This document shows positions 36,115-47,544 of a stretch of 64,000 bases of DNA, piece after piece. Position 1 is the stretch's first letter. Every line of letters begins with the position of its first letter. Under the pieces are notes generated by a model. It saw nothing but the letters and a program-made list of their open reading frames with translations. It was not told the origin of the DNA and searched no databases. Location of the stretch: positions 1 to 64,000 of the forward strand of contig NZ_JOEZ01000013.1 in the NCBI RefSeq assembly GCF_000721175.1, written 5' to 3'. This DNA comes from Streptomyces anulatus (GTDB lineage Bacteria; Actinomycetota; Actinomycetes; Streptomycetales; Streptomycetaceae). The position numbers and the translations under genes were made by a program.

Positions 36115-37047
36115 ATGAAGCTCGTCTTCGCCGGCACCCCCGAAGTCGCCGTCCCCGCCCTGGACGCCCTGATCGCCTCCGACCGCCACGAGGTGGCCGC
36201 CGTCGTGACCCGTCCCGACGCCCCCGCCGGTCGGGGCCGCCGACTCGTCGCGAGCCCGGTGGCCGAGCGGGCCCAGGAGGCCGGGATCGAGGTGCTCAAG
36301 CCCGCGAAGCCCCGGGACGAGGAGTTCCTCGCCCGGCTGCGCGAGATCGCCCCGGACTGCTGCCCGGTCGTCGCCTACGGGGCCCTGCTGCCCAAGGTCG
36401 CCCTCGACGTGCCCGCCCGGGGCTGGGTCAACCTGCACTTCTCGCTGCTGCCCGCCTGGCGGGGCGCGGCCCCGGTCCAGCACGCGGTGATGGCGGGCGA
36501 CGAGGTGACCGGCGCGTCGACCTTCCTGATCGAGGAGGGCCTGGACTCCGGCCCGGTCTACGGCGTCCTCACCGAGGAGGTCCGCCCCACCGACACCAGC
36601 GGCGATCTGCTCACCCGGCTCGCCTTCGCCGGCGCCGGACTGCTCGCCGCCACCATGGACGGCATCGAGGACGGCACGCTGCACGCCGTGCCCCAGCCGC
36701 ACGACGGCGTCACCCTGGCCCCGAAGATCACCGTCGAGGACGCCCAGGTCCAGTGGTCCGCGCCCGCCCTGCGGGTCGACCGGGTGGTGCGCGGCTGCAC
36801 CCCGGCCCCGGGCGCCTGGACCCTGTTCCGCGGCGAGCGGCTCAAGCTGATCCAGGCCACGCCGGTCCTGGACCGCACCGACCTGGCCCCCGGCGAGCTG
36901 TCGGCCGCCAAGAACAACGTGTACGTGGGCACCGGATCGCACGCGGTCGAACTGCTCTGGGTCCAGCCGCAGGGCAAGAAGCCGATGAGGGCCGCCGACT
37001 GGGCGCGCGGCGTCCGCATCGTCCACGGCGAGCTGCTCGGCCTGTAG
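36115..37047 (+). CDS. fmt: Methionyl-tRNA formyltransferase
   Basis: The product is 310 aa from ATG 36115; an upstream in-frame ATG at 36067 adds 16 unconserved residues. It formylates initiator Met-t[22 protein letters not shown] is the family start, [24 protein letters not shown] carries the catalytic Asn and His, and a C-terminal OB-like domain follows. Partner deformylases are not in the window. rsmB follows after 100 bases. Confidence 0.96.
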   Translation: MKLVFAGTPEVAVPALDALIASDRHEVAAVVTRPDAPAGRGRRLVASPVAERAQEAGIEVLKPAKPRDEEFLARLREIAPDCCPVVAYGALLPKVALDVPARGWVNLHFSLLPAWRGAAPVQHAVMAGDEVTGASTFLIEEGLDSGPVYGVLTEEVRPTDTSGDLLTRLAFAGAGLLAATMDGIEDGTLHAVPQPHDGVTLAPKITVEDAQVQWSAPALRVDRVVRGCTPAPGAWTLFRGERLKLIQATPVLDRTDLAPGELSAAKNNVYVGTGSHAVELLWVQPQGKKPMRAADWARGVRIVHGELLGL

Positions 37048-37146
37048 GGGGCGTCCAGTGGCACCGGGCTGCCGTTCGGGCGTCCGGGGACAGCGACGTA
37101 CGCTGGGAGGGTTCGCACCTCTCACCATCAGCGGAGCACCTTTCAC

Positions 37147-38580
37147 GTGAACGACCAGCCGCGTCGCCGTCCCGCCAAGCCCCATCGCCGTCCGCAGAAG
37201 GACCCGGTCCGGTTCCTCGCCTTCGAGGCGCTCCGGGCCGTCGACGAGCGTGACGCGTACGCGAACCTCGTGCTGCCCCCGCTGCTGAAGAAGGCCCGCG
37301 CCAAGGGCGACTTCGACGGCCGGGACGCGGCGCTGGCGACCGAGCTGGTCTACGGGACGCTCCGCCGCCAGGGCACGTACGACGCGATCGTGGCGGCCTG
37401 CGTCGACCGGCCGCTGCGCGAGGTCGACCCGCCGGTCCTCGACGTCCTCAACATGGGCGTCCACCAGCTGCTCGGCACTCGTATCCCCACCCACGCGGCC
37501 GTCTCCGCCAGTGTGGAGCTGGCCCGGGTGGTGCTGGGGGAGGGGCGCGCGAAGTTCGTCAACGCGGTGCTGCGCAAGGTCAGCGCGCACGACCTCGACG
37601 GCTGGGTGGAGAAGGTCGCCCCGGCGTACGACGAGGACGCCGAGGACCACCTGTCCGTCGTGCACTCCCACCCCCGCTGGATCGTCTCCGCCCTCTGGGA
37701 CGCGCTGGGCGGCGGCCGGGCGGGCATCGAGGACCTCCTCGAAGCCGACAACGAGCGGCCCGAGGTGACGCTGGCGGCCCGCCCCGGCCGCTCCACCACC
37801 GACGAGCTGGTCAAGGCCCTGGGCGAGGACAACTCCCTGCCGGGCCGCTGGTCCCCCTACGCCGTCCGGATGGCCGAGGGCGGCGAGCCCGGCGCGCTGG
37901 AGGCCGTCCAGGAGGGCCGGGCGGGCGTCCAGGACGAGGGCAGCCAGCTCGTCGCCGCGGCCCTGGCCGCCGCACCCGTCGAGGGCCGCGACACCCGCTG
38001 GCTGGACGGCTGCGCGGGCCCCGGGGGCAAGGCAGCCCTGCTGGCCGCCCTCGCCGCCGGGCGGGGCGCCACCCTGCTCGCCGCCGAGAAGCAGCCGCAC
38101 CGCGCCCGGCTGGTCGAGCGGGCGCTCGCCGGCAACCCCGGCCCCTACCAGGTGATCACGACGGACGGTACCCGCCCGCCGTGGCTGCCCGGCACGTTCG
38201 ACCGGATCCTGATGGATGTGCCCTGCTCCGGCCTGGGCGCGCTGCGGCGTCGTCCGGAGTCCCGCTGGCGGCGTCGGCCCGAGGACCTTGAGTCCTTCGC
38301 CCCGCTCCAACGAGGCCTGCTGCGCGAGGCGTTGAAGGCGGTTCGGGTCGGTGGCGTGGTCGGCTACGCGACCTGCTCCCCGCATCTCGCGGAGACCCGG
38401 GTGGTCGTCCAGGACGTCCTCAGGGGCCGGGGCGGCGAGCCGGTGGAAGCGGAGTGGATCGACGCCCGCCCGCTGATGCCCGGGGTACCCGCTCTCGGTG
38501 ACGGACCGGACGTCCAGCTCTGGCCGCATCTGCACGGCACGGACGCGATGTATCTGGCGCTGCTGCGCCGGACCGGCTGA
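37147..38580 (+). CDS. rsmB: 16S rRNA (cytosine-967-C5)-methyltransferase
   Basis: The product is 477 aa from GTG 37147. The N-terminal NusB-like RNA-binding domain covers about 20-150. The SAM-binding C-terminal domain shows DGCAGPGGKAALLAALA, the motif DVPCSGLGALRRRPESRW with its cysteine and the second YATCSPHLAETRVVV cysteine, the pair typical of RNA m5C methyltransferases. fmt-rsmB-rpe order is conserved. The first 16 residues are basic and disordered. Confidence 0.95.
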   Translation: MNDQPRRRPAKPHRRPQKDPVRFLAFEALRAVDERDAYANLVLPPLLKKARAKGDFDGRDAALATELVYGTLRRQGTYDAIVAACVDRPLREVDPPVLDVLNMGVHQLLGTRIPTHAAVSASVELARVVLGEGRAKFVNAVLRKVSAHDLDGWVEKVAPAYDEDAEDHLSVVHSHPRWIVSALWDALGGGRAGIEDLLEADNERPEVTLAARPGRSTTDELVKALGEDNSLPGRWSPYAVRMAEGGEPGALEAVQEGRAGVQDEGSQLVAAALAAAPVEGRDTRWLDGCAGPGGKAALLAALAAGRGATLLAAEKQPHRARLVERALAGNPGPYQVITTDGTRPPWLPGTFDRILMDVPCSGLGALRRRPESRWRRRPEDLESFAPLQRGLLREALKAVRVGGVVGYATCSPHLAETRVVVQDVLRGRGGEPVEAEWIDARPLMPGVPALGDGPDVQLWPHLHGTDAMYLALLRRTG

Positions 38581-38744
38581 CCGCCGGACGGGCTGGTGCG
38601 GCCCGGCTGAATCTCGCCCGGCAAACGGCAAAAGAACAGTAAAGCGCTGGCAAAATGCCCAGAATGTGCGAACTGTGATGGCTGTGCGAGGCTTCGGAGC
38701 GCATCGAGGCGGGGAACCGGAGGGAGACGTGGCAGGCTTGGGTC

Positions 38745-39428
38745 ATGGCGCAGATCAACCCCAGCATCCTGTCCGCCGATTTCGCGCGTCTCGCCGATGA
38801 GGCGAAGGCCGTCGAAGGCGCGGACTGGCTCCATGTCGATGTCATGGACAACCACTTCGTGCCCAACCTGACCCTCGGCGTGCCGATCGTCGAGGCGCTC
38901 AGCAAGGCCACGGACACCCCGCTGGACTGCCACCTCATGATCGAGGACGCGGACCGCTGGGCGCCGCAGTACGTGGAGGCCGGAGCGGGTTCCGTCACCT
39001 TCCACGCGGAGGCCGCGGCGGCTCCGGTGCGCCTGGCGCGGGAGATCCGGGCGAAGGGGGCGCGCGCCTCCATGGCGCTCAAGCCCGCGACGCCCATCGA
39101 GCCGTACGAGGACCTGCTCCCCGAGCTGGACATGCTGCTGATCATGACGGTCGAGCCGGGCTTCGGCGGCCAGGCCTTCCTGGACATCATGCTGCCGAAG
39201 ATCCGCCGCACGCGGGAGCTGATCAGCAAGCACGGCCTCGAACTGTGGCTCCAGGTCGACGGCGGGGTCTCGGCCACCACCATCGAGCGATGCGCCGAGG
39301 CCGGCGCCGACGTCTTCGTGGCCGGATCCGCGGTCTACGGAGCGGCGGACCCGGCGGCGGCGGTGCGGGAGCTGCGGGCCCAGGCGGACGCGGTCACGGC
39401 CGTCGCCCCCTGGGCGTGTGGCCACTGA
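38745..39428 (+). CDS. rpe: Ribulose-phosphate 3-epimerase
   Basis: The product is 227 aa, a TIM barrel of the pentose phosphate pathway. [29 protein letters not shown] and [11 protein letters not shown] with the metal-binding His and Asp, and LQVDGGVS, are family marks. The ribosome site is weak (GGCAGGC). The next gene, a SorC-type sugar-phosphate regulator, follows on the same strand after about 100 bases. Confidence 0.96.
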   Translation: MAQINPSILSADFARLADEAKAVEGADWLHVDVMDNHFVPNLTLGVPIVEALSKATDTPLDCHLMIEDADRWAPQYVEAGAGSVTFHAEAAAAPVRLAREIRAKGARASMALKPATPIEPYEDLLPELDMLLIMTVEPGFGGQAFLDIMLPKIRRTRELISKHGLELWLQVDGGVSATTIERCAEAGADVFVAGSAVYGAADPAAAVRELRAQADAVTAVAPWACGH

Positions 39429-39531
39429 ACCAAGGGCGGATGAACGCGGTCCGACAGGACCGATCAAGGATCGCCGGATCTGACAGTATGAACGGCGTAT
39501 CGGGCGTGTGAACAGCAGTGAGGAGATCGCG

Positions 39532-40557
39532 GTGTCTGGCATCTCGGCGGGTCGGTCAGCCATGCGGATGGGACCCGCGGAGCTGGTGCAGGCGGCGGCC
39601 ATGGCCCGCCGGTTCTACCTGGAGGGCAAGTCCAAGATCCAGATCGCCGAGGAGTTCGGCGTGAGCCGCTTCAAGGTGGCCCGGGTCCTGGAGACGGCCC
39701 TGGAGCGTGATCTCGTACGCATCGAGATCCGGGTGCCGGCCGAGCTGGACGCCGAGCGCTCCGACGCCCTGCGCGCCCGCTACGGGCTGCGGCACGCGGT
39801 CGTCGTCGAGTCCCCGGCCGAGGAGCAGGAGGACGCCCCCGACCCGGAGAACCTGGGCGAGGTCGCCGCCGACCTCCTCGGCGAGCTGGTGGCCGAGGGT
39901 GACGTGCTCGGCCTGGCCTGGGGCCGCTCCACCATCCACATGGCAGCCGCCCTCGACCGGCTCCCGCCGTGCACGGTCGTCCAGCTGACCGGGGTGTACG
40001 ACGCGGGCACCGCCGAGCGCGGCTCGGTCGAGGCGGTCCGCCGGGCGGCCCAGGTGTCCGGCGGCGAGGCGCACCCCATCTACGCCCCGATGCTGCTGCC
40101 CGACCCCGCGACGGCCGCCGCGCTGCGCGACCAGACGGGTATCGCCCGCGCCTTCGAGTACTTCGACAAGGTGACGGTCGCCGCCGTCTCCATCGGCTCC
40201 TGGGAGCCGGGCATCTCCACGGTCCACGACATGCTCTCGGACGCGGAGCGTGCCCATTACGCCTCGCTCGGCGTCGCCGCCGAGATGTCCGCGCACCTCT
40301 TCGACTCCGACGGCCGCCGGGTCGGCCGTGACCTCGGGGAGCGCTGCATCACCGTCGAGGCGGACCGGCTGCGCCGGATCCCCGAGGTGGTCGCGATCGC
40401 GGGCGGTCAGCGCAAGGCGGCGGCGATCGGCGCGGTGCTGCGCTCCGGCCTGGTCACCAGCCTGGTCACGGACACCGCCGCGGCCGACTATCTGCTCACC
40501 GAGTCCGCCGCGGGCACGCGCCCGGCGCTGGAGCGGGCCGACCCCGACGGGGAGTGA
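39532..40557 (+). CDS. SorC/DeoR-family sugar-binding transcriptional regulator
   Basis: The product is 341 aa from GTG 39532, chosen because AGGAG lies six bases before it; GTG 39508 would add eight residues without a ribosome site. The N-terminal helix-turn-helix is KSKIQIAEEFGVSRFKVARVLETA. The C-terminal sugar-phosphate-binding domain (GDVLGLAWGRST, VQLTGVYDAG, SIGSWEPG) resembles the ribose-phosphate isomerase fold used by SorC regulators. A pentose-phosphate effector fits the rpe neighbour but is inferred. Confidence 0.88.
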   Translation: MSGISAGRSAMRMGPAELVQAAAMARRFYLEGKSKIQIAEEFGVSRFKVARVLETALERDLVRIEIRVPAELDAERSDALRARYGLRHAVVVESPAEEQEDAPDPENLGEVAADLLGELVAEGDVLGLAWGRSTIHMAAALDRLPPCTVVQLTGVYDAGTAERGSVEAVRRAAQVSGGEAHPIYAPMLLPDPATAAALRDQTGIARAFEYFDKVTVAAVSIGSWEPGISTVHDMLSDAERAHYASLGVAAEMSAHLFDSDGRRVGRDLGERCITVEADRLRRIPEVVAIAGGQRKAAAIGAVLRSGLVTSLVTDTAAADYLLTESAAGTRPALERADPDGE

Positions 40558-40575
40558 CACCGCGAGGAACACGTG

Positions 40576-40609
40576 GAGGGCCGTGCACCGCATCCGGTGC
40601 ACGGCCCTC
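40576..40609. terminator. Bidirectional terminator SorC / terpene synthase
   Basis: GAGGGCCGTGCACCG and CGGTGCACGGCCCTC form a perfect 15-bp stem with a CATC loop, between the convergent SorC and terpene synthase genes. Confidence 0.9.
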
Positions 40610-40628
40610 GTCGCGTCCTGATCCGCGT

Positions 40629-41708
40629 TCAGCCGGCCGGTGGCGCCTCGGCGGCCGCGCACGGGGCGGGGGCGCCGGCCTCGGCGCGCGCGGGCGGGAC
40701 GCCCAGCACGGTCTCCTCCAGATACTCCTCGGGCTCCTCGTACTGGCCCACGTCGGCGGGGTTGTAGCGCGGCGTCTGGCGCGACCAGTCCAGGTTGCCG
40801 CGCATCCAGCTCCGCATCCCGTCGAGATAGGGCACCAGCAGCCCGGACAGCTCCGGATACAGCTCCAGCAGCTCGTCCTCGGCGGCCAGGAACCGTTCGG
40901 TCTCCATCGCCAGGCGCTCCGCGACATGGTCCAGCGCCTGCTGCTCCCCGAAGCCCCGGTGGTGGCGGACCAGGTGGACGAGGTTGTGGATCTCGCCGAG
41001 CACCTGCTCCTTCTCGAAGGAGTACACGTCGTTGGCCCAGCACACGTGGTTGCACGCGGCTTCCAGGGCGGTGATGAAGCGGGGGTCGTTGTGGATCGAC
41101 TCCGGGGCCTCGATCCCCGTCACGATCTCTATGAGGTCCATGCAGACGTGGATGGCCCCGGTGTGCCGCCGCTTGGCGATGTACGCGTCCTCCGAGGGCA
41201 CCACGTCCTCGGCGCGGTTTCCCGCCTCCCAGGTCGTGGCGGTCGTGAGGTAGGTGACCAGATGCCAGGCGAACCGGGTCCGCCAGTGCGGGGCGGCGTT
41301 CGGCGTCGTACGCTCCCACAGGTCGGCCAGGGCGGTCACGGCGGCCGGGACCTCTTCCCCCGCCAGCGGCTCGGGGGCGGAGCCGTCGACCACCGCGCGC
41401 ATCCGGTCGACGACGTCTCTCACCCGGTCGGGTGAACGACCGAGGTGGCCGTCGTCGAGCTGGTCGTCAACGAGGAAGAGCCAGACGAACCAGTCGGCCA
41501 CCAGATCGAGGTGGTACTCGTCAGCCGTCGGGTAGACCATGCCGACGAACGCCCCGAAATCGGCTTGTTCGAATCGGTTCCTCGCGGACTCGCGGTGGAC
41601 CAGACCCGTCCGTCTGGTCCAGGTGTCCAGATGCCCCCGGGTGTGTCCCACGTGCGGGTTGGTCCGCGGCGGGAACGGGCAGTAGATGTACGGCAGTTCG
41701 CTGTCCAC
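40629..41708 (-). CDS. Terpene cyclase, class I (sesquiterpene-type)
   Basis: The product is 359 aa from GTG 41708, with GGAGAGGAT about 12 bases upstream; the frame stays open further but without conserved sequence. Metal-binding motifs are DDQLD at residues 81-85 and the NSE triad NDVYSFEKE at 226-234. The diphosphate-sensing Arg sits at about 180 (KRRHTG) and the C-terminal RY pair is in PRYNP. Length and motifs fit bacterial sesquiterpene synthases using farnesyl diphosphate; the product cannot be read from sequence. No prenyltransferase, P450 or methyltransferase is adjacent, so it is an orphan cyclase. Confidence 0.9.
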   Translation of the reverse strand: MDSELPYIYCPFPPRTNPHVGHTRGHLDTWTRRTGLVHRESARNRFEQADFGAFVGMVYPTADEYHLDLVADWFVWLFLVDDQLDDGHLGRSPDRVRDVVDRMRAVVDGSAPEPLAGEEVPAAVTALADLWERTTPNAAPHWRTRFAWHLVTYLTTATTWEAGNRAEDVVPSEDAYIAKRRHTGAIHVCMDLIEIVTGIEAPESIHNDPRFITALEAACNHVCWANDVYSFEKEQVLGEIHNLVHLVRHHRGFGEQQALDHVAERLAMETERFLAAEDELLELYPELSGLLVPYLDGMRSWMRGNLDWSRQTPRYNPADVGQYEEPEEYLEETVLGVPPARAEAGAPAPCAAAEAPPAG

Positions 41709-41760
41709 GGGCGGATCTGGATCCTCTCCGGTCAAACGGTGTGCCCAGGGCTGCCGATGA

Positions 41761-43473
<1,713 letters not shown>

Positions 43474-43490
43474 TCCCGGATCCACCGCAA

Positions 43491-43535
43491 CGACCCCGCC
43501 CTCTCCGGTACTTCGCACCCGAGAGGGCGGGGTCG
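43491..43535 (+). terminator. Terminator after guaB1
   Basis: CGACCCCGCCCTCT and AGAGGGCGGGGTCG form a perfect 14-bp stem, followed by TTTCC. It starts 17 bases after the guaB1 stop. Confidence 0.85.
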
Positions 43536-43638
43536 TTTCCGGACCTCCGGAGGTGGCCGGGGTCCCGCTTCAACTCTGTTGGAATGTAAGTAATATGAAG
43601 CGCACTCAGCTGCCTGCCTCTCTGCGGTAAGGGATCTC

Positions 43639-45096
43639 ATGTCCTTCTTCACTGACCTGGCCCACCAGTACATCGACGGCGAGTGGAGGCCGGGGAAGGG
43701 GTCCTGGGACATCATCGACTTCAACCCGTTCGACGGGGAGAAGCTCGCCTCGATCCCGGTCGCCACCGCCGACGAGGTCGACCAGGCCTACCGCGCCGCC
43801 GAACGCGCCCAGCAGGCGTGGGCGGACACCAACCCGTACAGCAGGCGGGCCGTACTGGAGAAGGCGCTGCACCTCGTCGAGGAGCGCGAGCCGGAGATCG
43901 GCGAGGCCATCGTCGCCGAACTCGGCGGCACCCGGCTGAAGGCCGCCTTCGAACTGCACCTGGCCAAGGAGTTCCTCCGCGAGGCGATCCAGCTGGCCCT
44001 GCGCCCCGCCGGACAGATCCTCCCCTCGCCCACCGAGGGCAAGGAGAACCGCGTCTACCGCGTGCCCGTCGGGGTCGTCGGCGTGATCAGTCCGTTCAAC
44101 TTCCCCTTCCTGCTCTCCCTCAAGTCCGTCGCGCCCGCGCTGGCCCTCGGCAACGCCGTCGTCCTCAAGCCCCACCAGAACACCCCGATCTGCGGCGGTA
44201 CCCTGCTGGCCAGGATCTTCGAGGACGCCGGGCTGCCCGCCGGGCTGCTGAACGTCGTGATCACCGACATCGCGGAGATCGGCGACACCCTGCTGGAGCA
44301 CCCCGTGCCGCAGGTCATCTCCTTCACCGGCTCGGACAAGGTCGGCCGCCACGTCGCCACCGTCTGCGCCCGGAACCTCAAGCGCGCCGTTCTCGAACTC
44401 GGCGGCAACAGCGCCCTGATCGTTCTCGACGACGCCGATGTGGACTACGCCGTCGACGCGGCGGTCTTCAGCCGGTACGTCCACCAGGGCCAGGTCTGCA
44501 TGGCCGCCAACCGCATCCTGGTCGACCGCGCCGTCGAGGCGGAGTTCACCGAGAAGTTCGTCGCCAAGGTCGCCTCGCTCACCGTCGGCGACCCCGCCGA
44601 CCCGGCCACCCAGATCGGCCCGCTGATCAACTCCTCGCAGGCCGAGTCCGTCTCCAAGCTCGTCGACCAGACCGTGGCGGCCGGCGCGACGGCCCTCCTG
44701 CACGGCCGCGCCGACGGCAACCTCGTCAGCCCCTCGGTGCTGACCGGCCTCGCCGCCGACTCGCCCGTCCTGCACCAGGAGATCTTCGGCCCCGTCGCCC
44801 TGCTGATCCCCTTCGACGGCGAGGACGAGGCCGTCCGCATCGCCAACGACACCCCGTACGGGCTCAGCGGCGCCGTCCACACCGGCAACATCGAGCGCGG
44901 TGTCCGGATCGGGCAGCGCATCCACACCGGCATGATCCACATCAACGACGGCACCGTCCACGACGAGCCGATCGTCCCCTTCGGCGGCGAGAAGAGCTCC
45001 GGCCTCGGCCGGCTGAACGGCGACTCGATGATCGAGGCCTTCACCACCCAGAAGTGGATCTCCATCCAGCACGGCCGCTCGCAGTTCCCCTTCTGA
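43639..45096 (+). CDS. Aldehyde dehydrogenase (benzaldehyde/vanillin-type)
   Basis: The product is 485 aa with AAGGGA upstream of ATG 43639. It is an NAD(P)-dependent ALDH: VVGVISPFNFPFLLSLKSVAPALALGNAVVLKP binds cofactor, E253 (LELGGNS) is the general base and C287 (GQVCMAAN) the nucleophile. The sequence is closest in style to aromatic aldehyde dehydrogenases; the substrate is unproven. An Lrp-type regulator follows on the same strand. Confidence 0.9.
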   Translation: MSFFTDLAHQYIDGEWRPGKGSWDIIDFNPFDGEKLASIPVATADEVDQAYRAAERAQQAWADTNPYSRRAVLEKALHLVEEREPEIGEAIVAELGGTRLKAAFELHLAKEFLREAIQLALRPAGQILPSPTEGKENRVYRVPVGVVGVISPFNFPFLLSLKSVAPALALGNAVVLKPHQNTPICGGTLLARIFEDAGLPAGLLNVVITDIAEIGDTLLEHPVPQVISFTGSDKVGRHVATVCARNLKRAVLELGGNSALIVLDDADVDYAVDAAVFSRYVHQGQVCMAANRILVDRAVEAEFTEKFVAKVASLTVGDPADPATQIGPLINSSQAESVSKLVDQTVAAGATALLHGRADGNLVSPSVLTGLAADSPVLHQEIFGPVALLIPFDGEDEAVRIANDTPYGLSGAVHTGNIERGVRIGQRIHTGMIHINDGTVHDEPIVPFGGEKSSGLGRLNGDSMIEAFTTQKWISIQHGRSQFPF

Positions 45097-45242
45097 GCAC
45101 CCCCCTGCACCTTCCGACCGGTCCTGACCGGTCACCCCCTGCGCCGAGCACGCCCGCGACGGCGGCTCATGGTCTACTGCGGGAGGCGGCACGCGCCGCC
45201 TCCCGCAAGCCGACCCACCGCAGAGATAGTGAACCGCCCGAC

Positions 45243-45701
45243 GTGCGCCTGAACGACCTCGACGAACGCATCGTCCACGCCCTCGCCGAAGACGCCCGGC
45301 GCTCCTACGCCGACATCGGCGCGCTCATCGGCCTCTCCGCCCCCGCCGTGAAACGCCGCGTCGACCGGCTGCGGGCGGAAGGCGCGATCACCGGTTTCAC
45401 CGTGCGGGTCGACCCGGCGGCGCTCGGCTGGGAGACCGAGGGGTTCATCGAGATCTACTGCAGCCGCAACACCTCCCCGGAAGCGATCAAGCAGGGCCTC
45501 GCCCGCTACCCGGAGATCGCCGCGGCCTCCACCGTCACGGGCGACGCGGACGCGGTGGTGCAGGTCTTCGCCGCCGACATGCGCCACTTCGAACAGGTCC
45601 TGGAACGGATCGCGGGGGAGCCGTACGTCGAGCGGACCAAGTCCGTCCTGGTGCTCTCGCCGCTGCTGCGCCGGTACTCGGCGGAGGCCCCGCCCGTCTA
45701 G
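45243..45701 (+). CDS. Lrp/AsnC-family regulator
   Basis: The product is 152 aa from GTG 45243. The N-terminal helix-turn-helix (LNDLDERIVHALAEDARRSYADIGALIGLSAPAVKRRVDRL) precedes a RAM effector domain with the TVTGDADAVVQV turn. Lrp regulators bind amino acids; the ligand is unknown. It lies 146 bases after the aldehyde dehydrogenase. Its TAG stop (45699-45701) falls within the CTAG flank of the miniature element, so the insertion site coincides with the gene end. Confidence 0.9.
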   Translation: MRLNDLDERIVHALAEDARRSYADIGALIGLSAPAVKRRVDRLRAEGAITGFTVRVDPAALGWETEGFIEIYCSRNTSPEAIKQGLARYPEIAAASTVTGDADAVVQVFAADMRHFEQVLERIAGEPYVERTKSVLVLSPLLRRYSAEAPPV

Positions 45702-45871
45702 GGCGTGTTTCGAAAGGAGCGCCGTCCGCCCGGAGGGCGGGCTCGGCGGCGTCTGGTGCGTGCGATCGCAAGGCGGAGGGTCGTCCCGATACTGGATGTA
45801 ACGGGGTGATCCCGACAACGCGGCGAGCGTGCGTGCCAGACGTCGCCGAGCAGGCGGGACTTTCGCCCTGG
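45698..45871. mobile_element. MITE-like element, copy B (longer form)
   Basis: It starts with CTAG then GGCGTGTTTCGAAAG, as copy A, and matches it for 90 bp (45702-45791, two substitutions). Beyond that it continues as different sequence to about 45871. There CTTTCG (45860-45865) complements CGAAAG of the left end, but the outer inverted repeat is not intact (CTTTCGCCCTGG). Copy A may be an internal-deletion form of this longer element; the right boundary is inferred. Confidence 0.55.
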
Positions 45872-46302
45872 TGGAGATTCAGCGCCGGTGGACCGCCCGG
45901 CATGATCCGCCGGACAGGCCGTAGCCAGGGCGTCGTCCCCGGAGCCGCAGCCGGGCTTCGTACCGGACGACTCCCATGCCTTGCAGTCCTTGCGGTTGCC
46001 GGGCAGCGGCCGACCGATGACGACAACCGTCCGGCACGCCGGCAGGCCGCACTCCGACCTGAGACAGCCCCGTCCTGACCGTCATCGACTCCACGGTCCG
46101 GCGCCCGGTATCTCTTCTGAATCCCTGGCTACCTGATCTGTTCCGGCGGCCCACAGGCCCGTAAGCTACGCGCATAGATTTGGTGCAGACATGACAATGC
46201 ATGGATGCCCTTGCTCTCGTATGGCGTGGCCGCACGCGTTTCACCCAGCTCTCGCTCCTGTCGACCTGTCAGCGCCCCTCTCGTCCAGAAGGGACACCAC
46301 CC
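45872..46302. other. Intergenic region without a recognised gene
   Basis: About 430 bases between the miniature element and the M23-like gene. No open frame has streptomycete codon bias together with a ribosome site. It probably holds the promoter of the M23-like gene in its last 150 bases, where GC content drops (GTAAGCTACGCGCATAG). Confidence 0.4.
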
Positions 46303-47409
46303 ATGCTCTCCAAGCTGTCCGTGAGAACCACCGTCGCCGCCCTCGCCGCCATCGGCCTGCTCGCCACCGCGCCCTCGGCCACGGCGGCATTCCGTGACTC
46401 GGCCGCAACGCCTGCCGGGGCCCCGGCGACCGCCGCCCAGTCGCCTTCCCCCGATGTCACCGTGAAGATGCCGTCCGTGGTGGCCAACCGCCTCGGCACC
46501 GGTCGGCAGGCACTGATAGACGCCGTCTCCACAGACGTCCTCTCCCGGTCCCACGACGCCAAGGGGCTCGCCCCGAAAGCCGCCGTCAGGAAACTCGCCG
46601 ATGAAGGCCGCAAGGTGGTCGTCGATGTCCGTACCGTCTCGGCCGGCTGGGCTCGTGGCGTCGCGTACGTCGAAGCGCCCCGCACCCACCACGGCGAGCC
46701 GGAGGGGTGGCTCTACATCGCTCACCGCAAGGACGGGCAATGGATCTCGGGCCTTGAGGGCGACCGTGAGTTCGCCGATCACGTGGCCAGGTCTCCGCTG
46801 GTCGGCAAGGCGGAGCGGCGGACCGTGGCGGCGTACGCTCAGCGCAAGGCGACTCCCCAGCAGGAGACGTCGGCAGTGGGGACCACGGCTGCCAACACCA
46901 ACGGACTGCTGCTGCCCTGGATGCCCGACTACTACATGACTCTCACCGGCGGGGCGCACTCCCACACCGGCTCGACGGGCTACTGGAGCAGCCTCGACTT
47001 CGCGGGAGGCAACGCCAGCGGGCGGGTCCGCTCGTCCCGGGAGGGAACGGCGACCTCGATGTGCGGTGCCGGAGGCGGCTGGACCAGGGTGATCCACCCC
47101 GGCGGCTTCTCGACGGACTACTACCACATGTGGAACACCACCTACTACAACGGAACATCGATCGCCCGCAGCGCCCTGCTCGGCACTATCGGCACCGACA
47201 CCTGTGCCGGCGGGGCCGCGACCGGAGCCCACGTGCACTGGAGCCTGCGCACGTACGACGCCAACTACAACGGCCAGTACACCTGGCTCAACGGCCGCAC
47301 CATCGGCGGCTGGGCCTGGTGGAACGGCTCCAGCCAGTACACCGGGTGCGCAACCCGCTCGGGCGTCACCGCCTGCCCCGGCACGGCGATCTACAACCGC
47401 ACGAGCTGA
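46303..47409 (+). CDS. Secreted M23-like (LasA-type) metallopeptidase
   Basis: The product is 368 aa from ATG 46303 with AAGGGA upstream. A Sec signal peptide spans residues 1-32 (LSVRTTVAALAAIGLLATAPSATA, cleavage after ATA). A propeptide-like region extends to about 200. The catalytic domain shows HSHTGSTGYWSSLDF (zinc His and Asp) and GAHVHWSLR (HxH), the M23/LasA pattern for cleaving glycine peptide bonds in cell walls. Paired cysteines suggest disulphides outside the cell. It may lyse other bacteria or act on the cell wall. Confidence 0.85.
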   Translation: MLSKLSVRTTVAALAAIGLLATAPSATAAFRDSAATPAGAPATAAQSPSPDVTVKMPSVVANRLGTGRQALIDAVSTDVLSRSHDAKGLAPKAAVRKLADEGRKVVVDVRTVSAGWARGVAYVEAPRTHHGEPEGWLYIAHRKDGQWISGLEGDREFADHVARSPLVGKAERRTVAAYAQRKATPQQETSAVGTTAANTNGLLLPWMPDYYMTLTGGAHSHTGSTGYWSSLDFAGGNASGRVRSSREGTATSMCGAGGGWTRVIHPGGFSTDYYHMWNTTYYNGTSIARSALLGTIGTDTCAGGAATGAHVHWSLRTYDANYNGQYTWLNGRTIGGWAWWNGSSQYTGCATRSGVTACPGTAIYNRTS

Positions 47410-47415
47410 CCACCG

Positions 47416-47461
47416 CCCTGTGACTTCGCCCCGGACGCGAGCCCGGGGCGAAATCGCAGGG
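47416..47461 (+). terminator. Terminator after the M23-like gene
   Basis: CCCTGTGACTTCGCCCCG pairs with CGGGGCGAAATCGCAGGG (one G-U, one mismatch) around a 10-nt loop, seven bases after the stop. Confidence 0.8.
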
Positions 47462-47544
47462 CTGGACGGGCGGTGGGACCGGTCGGGGTGGCAGAAAGTC
47501 GTGGTACGGGATCGCTCTCGCCGGTCGCCTCGCCCTCCCCCCCC

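Noticed and set aside
35908..38631. 907-aa minus-strand frame opposite fmt and rsmB
   Set aside because: Antisense shadow; both plus-strand genes have clear family motifs.
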